Assembly (NCBI GenBank): GCA_945898025.1
Contig: CAMDGT010000040.1
Location: 1-8,368 of the forward strand
DNA length: 8,368 nt
DNA from: Rickettsia typhi
GTDB taxonomy: Bacteria; Pseudomonadota; Alphaproteobacteria; Rickettsiales; UBA1997
Direction of reading: 5' to 3'
Every line of letters begins with the position of its first letter. Position 1 is the first letter of the stretch. A program made the translations under genes and the position numbers. The notes below the pieces were generated by a model that worked only from the letters and a program-made list of their open reading frames with translations, did no database searches and was not told where the DNA came from. Shown one piece after another: positions 1 through 7,115 of the stretch.

Positions 1-1
1 C

Positions 2-280
2 GAAGAAGCCTTAAATAAGCTATTTCAAAACATCGAAGAGAACGATAAAAATTCAAAATTAGATATTGAATATTCTGATGGAATTATCAAAATTATGATC
101 GATGAATCTAAACAAACTTTTGTGATTAATCGCCACAGTGCCTCGCAAAAAATATGGTATTCTTCTCCATTCTCTGGAGTGGCTTATTTTTCATTCAATC
201 AAACCAATAATCAATGGCTTGATGCTAAAAATAGAGAGCTAATCTCAACTACCATCAATGAATTAAATAATTATTTCTAG
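2..280 (+). CDS. cyaY: Frataxin / CyaY iron-binding protein, 5' end missing
   Basis: The frame is open from the left edge to a TAG stop and gives 92 visible residues. Frataxins bind iron and modulate iron-sulfur cluster assembly on the IscS/IscU complex in the cytoplasm. The visible part starts inside the first helix, which carries the acidic residues (EEALNKLFQNIEEND) typical of the iron-binding ridge. It continues through the beta sheet with SDGIIKIMI, TFVINRHSASQKIWYSSP and FSGVAYFSF, and ends in a C-terminal helix. The INR/K...QKIWxSSPxSG core is the family signature and looks more like mitochondrial or Rickettsia frataxin than E. coli CyaY. Family members run to about 105 residues, so roughly 10-15 N-terminal residues lie outside the window. 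An ATG at 95 is internal: starting there would delete the first helix. leuB follows after 3 nt, suggesting co-transcription. Confidence 0.88.
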   Translation, partial: EEALNKLFQNIEENDKNSKLDIEYSDGIIKIMIDESKQTFVINRHSASQKIWYSSPFSGVAYFSFNQTNNQWLDAKNRELISTTINELNNYF

Positions 281-283
281 ATT

Positions 284-1390
284 ATGACCAAAAAAATATT
301 ACTAATAAATGGCGATGGAATAGGCGCAGAAGTTGTTTCACAAGCAAAAAAAATTATTGATTTTTTTAATAAAAATTCTGACAAAAAATTTGAATGCGAA
401 TATGCAATGCTAGGCGGAGTCGCATTTGACAATTATCAAACTCCATTTCCACAACAAACTATTGATTTATCAAAAGAGTCGGATGCAATATTGCTTGGGG
501 CAGTAGGTGGCCCTAAATGGGAATCGCTTCCCTATCAACAAAGACCAGAAAGAGGTTTATTAGGCATAAGAAAAGAGCTAGAATTATTTGCCAATCTAAG
601 ACCAGCAAAAGTTTTTTCTGCATTGGTTGAAAGCTCAACCTTAAAAAGAGAAATCATTGAAGGGCTTGATATTATGATTGTTAGAGAACTAACGGGAGAC
701 ATCTATTTTGGCGAACCTAGAGGAGTTTCAGTTTTAGAAGATGGCTCAAAACAAGGCATCAACACTATGACCTACAACTCAAAAGAAGTTTCAAGAATTG
801 CAAAAGTTGCTCTTGATTTAGCGATGGCAAGAAATAAAAAATTATGCTCTGTTGATAAAGCAAATGTGCTAGAAACTACAGAAATGTGGAGAGAGGTTGT
901 AACTGAAATAACTAAAGAATACTATCCAGAAATAGCTTTAAGCCATATGTATGTTGACAATGCGGCGATGCAATTAGTGAGGAACCCTCATCAATTTGAT
1001 GTCGTAGTAACTGGAAATATTTTTGGCGATATTTTATCCGATATCGCTTCAATGCTTACAGGTTCCTTAGGCATGCTACCTTCTGCTTCATTAGGGGCAA
1101 AATTAGCAAATAATAAACAATTCGCTTTATATGAACCCGTTCACGGTTCTGCGCCAGATATTGCAGGCAAAAATATTGCCAATCCAATCGCCACAATCTT
1201 AAGTCTAGCGATGATGTTCCGCTATTCCTTTAATTATCATCAAGAAGCAAATATTATTGAAACTGCAATTGAAAATGTGCTTAATAAAAATCTCCGCACC
1301 GCAGATATTGCAAATAAAGGTCAAGCAGTAATTGGATGCGAAGAAATGGGAGAAGCCATCATCAATAACATTCAAAAAATTTATCAATAA
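284..1390 (+). CDS. leuB: 3-isopropylmalate dehydrogenase (LeuB)
   Basis: Complete 368-residue cytoplasmic enzyme of leucine biosynthesis. It oxidises and decarboxylates (2R,3S)-3-isopropylmalate to 2-oxoisocaproate with NAD+ and a divalent metal. Family length is about 350-370. Visible motifs are the N-terminal NGDGIGAEV (9-17), GAVGGPKWE (72-80), and the substrate-binding arginine region [20 protein letters not shown] with R96 and R106. [15 protein letters not shown] follows with R134 and catalytic Y141, then SVDKANVLE with catalytic K192. The metal-binding aspartates are D225 (YVDNAAMQL) and D249/D253 ([10 protein letters not shown]). The NAD-binding part is [20 protein letters not shown] (283-301). 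All key residues are present, so the enzyme should be active. The style is alphaproteobacterial. The ATG lies 3 nt after the cyaY stop with no Shine-Dalgarno motif, which points to translational coupling. No other leucine-pathway gene is in the window. Confidence 0.97.
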   Translation: MTKKILLINGDGIGAEVVSQAKKIIDFFNKNSDKKFECEYAMLGGVAFDNYQTPFPQQTIDLSKESDAILLGAVGGPKWESLPYQQRPERGLLGIRKELELFANLRPAKVFSALVESSTLKREIIEGLDIMIVRELTGDIYFGEPRGVSVLEDGSKQGINTMTYNSKEVSRIAKVALDLAMARNKKLCSVDKANVLETTEMWREVVTEITKEYYPEIALSHMYVDNAAMQLVRNPHQFDVVVTGNIFGDILSDIASMLTGSLGMLPSASLGAKLANNKQFALYEPVHGSAPDIAGKNIANPIATILSLAMMFRYSFNYHQEANIIETAIENVLNKNLRTADIANKGQAVIGCEEMGEAIINNIQKIYQ

Positions 1391-1394
1391 TTTC

Positions 1395-2321
1395 ATGATC
1401 TTTCGCCAATATCTAAAATTAATAATATTTTTTACTATTATAAGTTTTAGCCATAAAACTATTGCCAGCACAGAGAATGAAACATATGAAATAAGAAAAT
1501 CTTGCTTAAAAGCTGGTGGTAGTTGGCGACAATTCAATAATAGCTGTGCTAATAATTGTAATGAAAATAAATTCAATATTTGTAGCCAAATATTAATTTT
1601 TGCTTGCGATTGCGGAATTGATAGTTGCTGGAATCAATCTAAATGCATAAAGAACACTGAATATAATCAGCTATTAACAGCGGAACCAAAAAAAGAACCC
1701 AATAAACTAGAAAAAAAGGAGATAGAAAAAAACAAGCAAGATGGGGTGTATGCAAGAAAAAAAATAATGTTTAAAGTTATAGATCAATCTCTTGCAAGAG
1801 CACAATCAATTAAAGAAAATAGCCAAACAACAGATAACGTAACCCCTCCTAAAAACAACACCAACAACTCAGCAAATACCGAAAATAGTGATTTTAATAT
1901 TTTTAATGATTCTAAAAATAATAATAAAACTATAAATGTTGGCAATAATTTAAAAGATATTTATAGAAAAATTGGCATTATCGACGATAAAATAACAGAA
2001 CCAATAAATAAAAAAGAAGAATCAAGTATCACCGACTCAGTTAGCTCAATATTTGACGATAAAGAAACACCTAAAAAAGAATCAAAAACTGATGAAAATA
2101 AAACAGCAGAAAATAGCTCAAAAGAAGAAGTCGAAAAATTATCTGGTCTATTACATTTTCTCTCTATTGACAAAGATAAAAATAAAGATAAAAACAAGCT
2201 AGAAATACCTCCGCCACCTTTATTTAACGAAGAAAAAAAGAATCCAGAAAATAAAAATAACGAAAGCAATATTGTTAAAAAAAGCGACGATAAAACAAAT
2301 AAAACTAGCGGGGTTAAATAA
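1395..2321 (+). CDS. Predicted secreted protein: eight-cysteine N-terminal module plus long disordered Lys/Asn/Glu-rich tail
   Basis: I do not recognise a named family. The chosen ATG lies 4 nt after the leuB stop and gives 308 residues. It starts with a signal peptide: charged residues, then hydrophobic LIIFFTIISF, with a plausible cleavage after TIA (residue 24). An in-frame ATG at 1332 would overlap leuB by 59 nt and bury this signal, so I rejected it. Residues 37-84 form a compact module with cysteines at 37, 51, 55, 63, 71, 73, 78 and 84. Its pattern includes GGSWRQFNNSC, a central CDCG and a CW pair, and four disulfides are possible. This domain-like pattern suggests an exported fold. 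Residues from about 87 to the end are low-complexity, rich in K, N, E, D and S, with no cysteine. They include short hydrophobic patches (YRKIGIID, LSGLLHFLSI), a DKNK repeat and a PPPP run near the end. It may be periplasmic or exported; its function is unknown. Confidence 0.72.
   Translation: MIFRQYLKLIIFFTIISFSHKTIASTENETYEIRKSCLKAGGSWRQFNNSCANNCNENKFNICSQILIFACDCGIDSCWNQSKCIKNTEYNQLLTAEPKKEPNKLEKKEIEKNKQDGVYARKKIMFKVIDQSLARAQSIKENSQTTDNVTPPKNNTNNSANTENSDFNIFNDSKNNNKTINVGNNLKDIYRKIGIIDDKITEPINKKEESSITDSVSSIFDDKETPKKESKTDENKTAENSSKEEVEKLSGLLHFLSIDKDKNKDKNKLEIPPPPLFNEEKKNPENKNNESNIVKKSDDKTNKTSGVK
2172..2198 (+). repeat. Short 12-nt tandem repeat inside the secreted-protein gene
   Basis: Two near-identical 12-nt units (AAAGATAAAAAT and AAAGATAAAAAC) sit side by side, followed by a partial third. 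They are in frame and encode alternating Lys with Asp/Asn (DKDKNKDKNK). The repeat lies in the disordered tail and could change length by slippage without breaking the frame. It may simply reflect A-rich coding. Confidence 0.45.
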
Positions 2322-2325
2322 TTTA

Positions 2326-2355
2326 TTACGAATTTTATTCTGGATCTAGCATAAT
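2326..2355 (+). promoter_or_regulatory. Candidate weak promoter upstream of the acyl-CoA synthetase gene
   Basis: CATAAT (2350-2355) matches the -10 consensus at five of six bases. TTACGA (2326-2331), 18 nt upstream, matches the -35 consensus at only three of six. A start near 2362 would leave a leader of about 30 nt before the ATG at 2393. The main support is position: this 71-nt gap is the only sizeable break between plus-strand genes. Such matches are common by chance in DNA this AT-rich, so the call is tentative. Confidence 0.2.
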
Positions 2356-2392
2356 TAAGGCTTTGCATCAATAATCTTTAAGTCAGAAATTA

Positions 2393-4216
2393 ATGAATAA
2401 ATTTAATAATATAGGCGAGATTATAGCTTTCCAAAAGCAATTTAATCGCAAAGATGCTTTTAATTGGCGAGAAAAAGATAATAAAATTTGGCATCAATTA
2501 TCTAATCAAGATTTCTTTAATTATATTTTTTATTTTGCAGCCGGACTCAGAGAAATAGGGCTTAATCAAGAAGAAAAAACCAAAGTTGCCATTTTTGCTT
2601 ATCAAAGCCCTATTTGGCTAATAGCAGATTTTGGCTCAATAATCGCAGGAGCAATATCGATACCGATTTTTAATAATATTTCTAGTGAGAATTTCAACTA
2701 CCAAATCAATGATTGCAAACCTTCTTACCTGTTTATTGATAACATTGAGTTATTAAACAATCAAGAATTTAACTTTGATAATTTTAAGAAAATAGTCATC
2801 TACCAATCTTGGAATAACGAAAATATAGAATCTGATTTTATTGCAAAATATGATAATAAGAAACCTCATTTTGATAAGATTATTTTTTTCAAAGATCTAC
2901 TTATTCAGGGCAAGAAATCAATAGAACAAAAGAAATACATTTGGCAATCTCTAATCAATCAATTATCAATTAAAGACCTCGCAACCATAATTTACACTTC
3001 TGGAACTACTGGAAACCCTAAAGGAGTTATGATTTCTCATGAAAATTTATTAACTCAAATTGCTGATACAGCAACATTTTTTAAACTTACCGAGCAAGAT
3101 AAAGTCTTGTCTTTCCTGCCTCTAGCTCATATTTTTGAAAGAATGGTAATGACTTTTTATCTGACTCAAAATATAAAAATTTATTTTGCTGAAGATATAA
3201 AAAATATCCCCGAAATTTTAAAAGAGATTAAGCCAACCCTAATGACAACAGTTCCTAGAATGTTAGAGAAGGTTTATAATAAAATAAAAGCTAGCCATGA
3301 AAGCAAGAATCTTTTTGCAAAAATTCTGATAAAAACAAGCCTAAAAATTGCCAATAAATCATTCTACAGTAAGTCTTTTCTTAACCTCTTTCTACTAAAA
3401 ATTTTTGATATTTTAGTTTATAGAAAATTTCGCAATGCACTAGGCTCTAATATGAGAATGATAATTTGTGGTGGAGCACCTTTAAATGAAAGAATAGAAA
3501 ATTTCTATTGGCAAATAGGAATAAAAATTTTCTGCGGATATGGCTTAACAGAATCTTCACCCGTTATATCAACAAATTGTCCAGCATTTTATAAATTAGG
3601 CACAGTGGGCAAAAAATACGATTCCGTTACTATAAAAATAAATCAAGACAAAGAGTTGTTGGTTTGTGGAAATAGCACAACTAATGGCTATTACAATAAT
3701 CCGGAAGCAACTAATAAACTTTTTGCAGAAACTAATTGGTTAAAAACTGGAGATCTTGCTGAAATTGATTCGCAAGGCTTTGTAAAAATAATTGGCAGAA
3801 AAAAGGATATCTTTAAAAGCTCAAACGGTAAATTTATTCATCCCGCATTACTGGAGCAAAAATTATTAGAAAAAATTAACTTTATCAGCGATGTCTTGAT
3901 AATTGCCGATAATAGAAGCTTTGTTAGTGCCTTACTTTTTGTTGATGATATTGCAATTGGCAATTTGCAAAAACAAATATCTCCCAATTCATCAATTGCC
4001 GATTTTATTAATTCTCAACTATTATTAGAGATAATTAACAATAAAATTAAGCAAATCAATCAAGAGCTCGACCACTGGGAAAATATCAGAAAATTTATTG
4101 TAATTAATTCTCAACTTTCAATTGAGAAAGGCGAAATTACACCTTCCATGAAAATAAAAAGAAAAATAATTGAACAAAAATATCAACAAGAAATAGATAA
4201 TTTATATCAAGAATAA
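2393..4216 (+). CDS. AMP-forming long-chain acyl-CoA synthetase (long-chain fatty acid-CoA ligase)
   Basis: Complete 607-residue member of the ANL adenylate-forming superfamily, closest in style to the FAA1-like long-chain group. It activates a fatty acid with ATP to acyl-AMP and transfers it to CoA for lipid synthesis or oxidation; location is cytosolic or peripheral membrane. Motifs appear in the expected order. The P-loop is YTSGTTGNPKG (201-211), continuing VMISHENL. FLPLAHIFER (241-250) is typical of long-chain members. Then come TVPRMLEKV (286-294), ICGGAPL (358-364), YGLTESSP (383-390) and TGDL with D454. GRKKDIFKSSNGKFIHP (468-484) includes the hinge region and R469. The C-terminal GEITPSMKIKRK (580-591) supplies the likely catalytic lysine, K587. 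Nothing essential appears to be missing. There is no signal peptide. No alternative ATG exists before an upstream in-frame stop. Fatty-acid chain length cannot be read from the sequence. A 71-nt gap separates it from the preceding gene, and it converges with the minus-strand operon. Confidence 0.93.
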   Translation: MNKFNNIGEIIAFQKQFNRKDAFNWREKDNKIWHQLSNQDFFNYIFYFAAGLREIGLNQEEKTKVAIFAYQSPIWLIADFGSIIAGAISIPIFNNISSENFNYQINDCKPSYLFIDNIELLNNQEFNFDNFKKIVIYQSWNNENIESDFIAKYDNKKPHFDKIIFFKDLLIQGKKSIEQKKYIWQSLINQLSIKDLATIIYTSGTTGNPKGVMISHENLLTQIADTATFFKLTEQDKVLSFLPLAHIFERMVMTFYLTQNIKIYFAEDIKNIPEILKEIKPTLMTTVPRMLEKVYNKIKASHESKNLFAKILIKTSLKIANKSFYSKSFLNLFLLKIFDILVYRKFRNALGSNMRMIICGGAPLNERIENFYWQIGIKIFCGYGLTESSPVISTNCPAFYKLGTVGKKYDSVTIKINQDKELLVCGNSTTNGYYNNPEATNKLFAETNWLKTGDLAEIDSQGFVKIIGRKKDIFKSSNGKFIHPALLEQKLLEKINFISDVLIIADNRSFVSALLFVDDIAIGNLQKQISPNSSIADFINSQLLLEIINNKIKQINQELDHWENIRKFIVINSQLSIEKGEITPSMKIKRKIIEQKYQQEIDNLYQE

Positions 4217-4243
4217 ATTGGTAGATAAAACATCAACTAGCCA

Positions 4244-6052
4244 TTATATCATTTTTATATAAAAATTTGTTATTGCTTCTAGCCATTGCAATTCCTCGTT
4301 ATTTAACCCATCAGATATATTTGCTAAAATTAATTGATGATAATTAGCCAGCCACTTTTTTTCTGGGTAGGTTAGCATTTTGAAATCAAGTAAATTGTAG
4401 TCAATTGGTGCCATTGTTAAGGTGCGAAATTGCAAGAAATTTTGATTACAACTTTCCACCAACATAAGATTCTCAATTCTTATTCCATAATTATTAGCTA
4501 AATAAAAACCCGGTTCGTTAGAAATAATTAAACCCTCTACCAGCGGTTGCCCGCTATAACGACTTATTGATGCTGGAGCTTCGTGAACACCTAAAAAACT
4601 ACCAACACCATGACCAGTGCCATGATCATAATCTTTGCCATCAAGCCATAAGTTATATCGAGCAATGCCATCAAGCTGGGCTGGGCTATGATTAATCGGA
4701 AACCTTGCTCTTGCAAGATTAATATGACCTTTAGCAACTCTTGTAAAATTGTTAATCATATCTTCGCTTGCTTGACCAACCAAAATGGTTCTAGTAATAT
4801 CAGTGGTTGCCATCATATCATCACTAAAATATTGACCACCAGAATCAATTAAAAAAAGAGATGAAGGCTTTATTTGCAGATTTGTTTTTTGATTTGCACG
4901 ATAATGAACAATTGCACCATTGCCCGCAAAGCCAGAAATAGTAGCAAAACTTAATGATTTAAAATATGGAGATTGAGAACGAAATTCTAGCAATTTTGCT
5001 TCCACTGTCAATTCATCAACATATTGATTGTTTTGCCACATTTTTTCAAACCAAAATAAAAATTTGGTTACTGCGATACCGTCAATATTGTGCGCCATTA
5101 ATGACCCGTTAATTTCAGCTTTATTTTTTATATTTTTAATCTTTTCAATCACATTTCCAGCTTCTAACAATGAAGAAAGTTTAGAAAATATTGATTTGAT
5201 TTTTTGATATAAATTATAATTGAGAGTGGATCCATCAACAGCAAGGCTTAAATCTAAAGAATTAATTTTTCTAAAAATATTTTCTATATTGCTAAAGCTT
5301 GATATTTCTAAGTTTCCCGCATCTTCACAATTAAAATTAATTGCATTCATTATTGCTTCTTGACGAGAATCTTCAATTAGCAAAATCACTTTTCCATCTG
5401 CAAATAATATTGCAAAACACAGCAAAATTGGTGTAAATTCAAGGTCGGAAGCGCGAATATTAAGTAACCAACATAAGTTTTCGGGCTTGGTAATTAATAA
5501 GGCAGAAGCATTAATTTGCGACATTATTCTCGTTCTTTTACTTGGGGAACTCTCTCCGCTTGCATTAATTAAACAATGATAAGGACTTGAAGCTGGTGCC
5601 TTGGGGCGATTATGCCACGAATCTTCTACTAAATTATTATCAAAAATAACTAATTTAAAATTATTATTATCAGCAATTTTCTGCAATTTTTGTTGATTAA
5701 CAATATTGATATGATCGCCGTTAAGAGCTAGAGATTGCTGGCTCTTAAGATTTTTAACAACAAAATCAAAAATATTTTGGTGGGCAATGTTAAAAATTTC
5801 AAAATAATCTTTATTTAGCTCCTGTTGAGCTTGCAATATATAACGACCATCAGTAAATAAAAAACTTTTATGTGCAGTAACAATTAAGTAAGCATTAGAA
5901 CCCGTAAAGCCCGTTAAATATTCAATAAACTTATCGCTTTCTGACAGGTATTCGCAAAAAAATTTATCATTATTTACAAGCAGAAAGTAATCAAGCTCAA
6001 GCTCTTTCATCTTTAGTTGCAATTGCTGAATTTTACTGTTATTTTTTATCAT
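4244..6052 (-). CDS. Aminopeptidase P (Xaa-Pro aminopeptidase, peptidase family M24, three-domain type)
   Basis: Cytosolic metallopeptidase that removes the N-terminal residue from peptides with proline in second position. From the ATG at 6052 it has 602 residues, matching the long XPNPEP1-like type. It has two creatinase-like N-terminal domains (about 8-145 and 165-305), a pita-bread catalytic domain (about 315-535) and a short C-terminal domain. The dinuclear metal ligands are D403 (LIDSGGQY), D418 (TTDITR), H481 (HGTGHGVG), E513 (SNEPGFY) and E527 (GIRIENL). The substrate histidines are H383 (IVHYR) and H490 (GVHEAP). Oddity: D403 and D418 are separated by 14 residues instead of the usual 10, because SDDMMA replaces the short DG turn. 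All ligands remain, so it is probably active. A TTG start at 6061 is possible but would overlap the previous gene. The ATG is one base after that gene's TAA and has no clear Shine-Dalgarno motif, suggesting translational coupling. Confidence 0.93.
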   Translation of the reverse strand: MIKNNSKIQQLQLKMKELELDYFLLVNNDKFFCEYLSESDKFIEYLTGFTGSNAYLIVTAHKSFLFTDGRYILQAQQELNKDYFEIFNIAHQNIFDFVVKNLKSQQSLALNGDHINIVNQQKLQKIADNNNFKLVIFDNNLVEDSWHNRPKAPASSPYHCLINASGESSPSKRTRIMSQINASALLITKPENLCWLLNIRASDLEFTPILLCFAILFADGKVILLIEDSRQEAIMNAINFNCEDAGNLEISSFSNIENIFRKINSLDLSLAVDGSTLNYNLYQKIKSIFSKLSSLLEAGNVIEKIKNIKNKAEINGSLMAHNIDGIAVTKFLFWFEKMWQNNQYVDELTVEAKLLEFRSQSPYFKSLSFATISGFAGNGAIVHYRANQKTNLQIKPSSLFLIDSGGQYFSDDMMATTDITRTILVGQASEDMINNFTRVAKGHINLARARFPINHSPAQLDGIARYNLWLDGKDYDHGTGHGVGSFLGVHEAPASISRYSGQPLVEGLIISNEPGFYLANNYGIRIENLMLVESCNQNFLQFRTLTMAPIDYNLLDFKMLTYPEKKWLANYHQLILANISDGLNNEELQWLEAITNFYIKMI

Positions 6053-6053
6053 T

Positions 6054-7112
6054 TTAATCAATTATTTTTTTTAATTCTTCGCCAATAATCGCAGAATAAT
6101 AATCGGCTCCTGCATTATTAAGATGCAATCTATCGGCAAAATATCTTACTTCAATTGTAGAAATAAAATCAAATGGAATTATAGTATCAGGATTATTTTT
6201 TTTAAAAATCTGAAGAGCCTTACTAATTGGTGAAACTAATGACGATGACCGGCATGCGACAGGATTAAAAATTATAATTAATTTTTTATCATATTTTTTA
6301 ACCATCTTATGAAGAATATTTAAATTTTTATAAAGCTCCCTAGCTAGTTTTATTGAATCCTGCTGATTATTTGTAATCATCGAACCACAAAAATTATCAG
6401 GAATATCTTTATCTGCTGTAAAAGCACTATTTATAACCGGCAACCATCCACCTTCTTCCACAATATAATCGGATAATTTAAAAATATTGCCATTAATTTC
6501 TGGTTGAGAAAAATTTAAAAAAACATTTTTTTGATTTTGCAAATAACGCTTAGAAAATGGATAATAAGCAGATTCTAAAACGTTTTTACGAAAATATAAT
6601 GAGGGAAGCCAATTGACAAAAGACCATTTTGATTGATATAAATCAGCAAAACCATTGGTAGAAGAGCCAAATTTATTTTTAATTAAAGAATCTAATCCAT
6701 AAGGAGTGGTATAAAATATTAAATATTCAAGATCTTGATAATGTTTTAAATAAAGTTCTGTCATTGCAAAATAGCCTTCCCAACCAATTTCAGCAGTTGT
6801 TGCAAGATTTATAATTTTGCTTTGAGGTAAATATTGATTGATAATTTTTGGCTTTATTGAGTGTAAAGCAGAACAATCGCCAACTATTGCTATATCTGGT
6901 CTCTTGTCAAAAAAAAGATAATTTTTAGCAGAAATTAATTCCTTAGAAACCGATTCTTTTTTAAAAAAACCAATATTTAACAAGTTCTCACTAGCAATTT
7001 TTCTGTTTAAATGATTATTTCTAAAAATTAAAAATATCAACAATTCAATAATTATAAATATCGCTAGAGCTATTATTGGGGCAGTAAATTTTTTAAGATA
7101 TTTTTTTTTCAT
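6054..7112 (-). CDS. Membrane-anchored SGNH-hydrolase-like protein, probable partner of the adjacent MBOAT acyltransferase
   Basis: A protein of 352 residues from the ATG at 7112. A Lys-rich N-terminus is followed by one hydrophobic segment (about 10-31), placing the rest outside the cytoplasm. SGNH-like features are PDIAIVGDCSALHSI (72-86, block I), INLATTAEIGWEGYFAM (101-117), a strand ending in IIFNP (280-284), and FADRLHLNNAG near the C-terminus, supplying the Asp-His pair D327/H330. In SGNH partners of MBOAT proteins block I normally reads GDS or GSS with a nucleophilic Ser. Here the aligned residue is C80 with S81 beside it. By analogy with AlgJ/AlgX, PatB and DltD it may transfer acyl groups from the MBOAT protein to an envelope polymer, but the acceptor is unknown and overall similarity is weak. 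It begins 3 nt after the MBOAT stop and ends 1 nt before the aminopeptidase ATG. A TTG directly before the ATG is a less likely start. Confidence 0.75.
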   Translation of the reverse strand: MKKKYLKKFTAPIIALAIFIIIELLIFLIFRNNHLNRKIASENLLNIGFFKKESVSKELISAKNYLFFDKRPDIAIVGDCSALHSIKPKIINQYLPQSKIINLATTAEIGWEGYFAMTELYLKHYQDLEYLIFYTTPYGLDSLIKNKFGSSTNGFADLYQSKWSFVNWLPSLYFRKNVLESAYYPFSKRYLQNQKNVFLNFSQPEINGNIFKLSDYIVEEGGWLPVINSAFTADKDIPDNFCGSMITNNQQDSIKLARELYKNLNILHKMVKKYDKKLIIIFNPVACRSSSLVSPISKALQIFKKNNPDTIIPFDFISTIEVRYFADRLHLNNAGADYYSAIIGEELKKIID

Positions 7113-7115
7113 CAA

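Noticed and set aside
1332..1394. Longer N-terminus for the secreted protein from an ATG inside leuB
   Set aside because: It would overlap leuB by 59 nt and put 21 polar residues in front of a clear signal peptide.
1205..1576. Open frame on the minus strand across the leuB / secreted-protein junction
   Set aside because: It lies antisense to two better-supported genes, has no recognisable domain, and looks like a by-product of AT-rich codon use.
1961..2371. Minus-strand open frame rich in Ser, Leu and Phe opposite the disordered tail
   Set aside because: Its composition is what the antisense of Lys/Glu/Asp-rich codons produces. The plus-strand gene, with its signal peptide and Cys module, is the real one.
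4199..4219. Inverted repeat AATTTAT / ATAAATT with 7-nt loop at the end of the acyl-CoA synthetase gene, considered as a terminator
   Set aside because: The stem is entirely A:T, overlaps the stop codon and has no following T run, so it is too weak to call.
4251..4266. 16-bp perfect palindrome ATTTTTATATAAAAAT near the convergent gene ends
   Set aside because: It is pure A/T, lies inside the aminopeptidase coding end, and is easily produced by chance at this base composition; no terminator or binding-site features accompany it.
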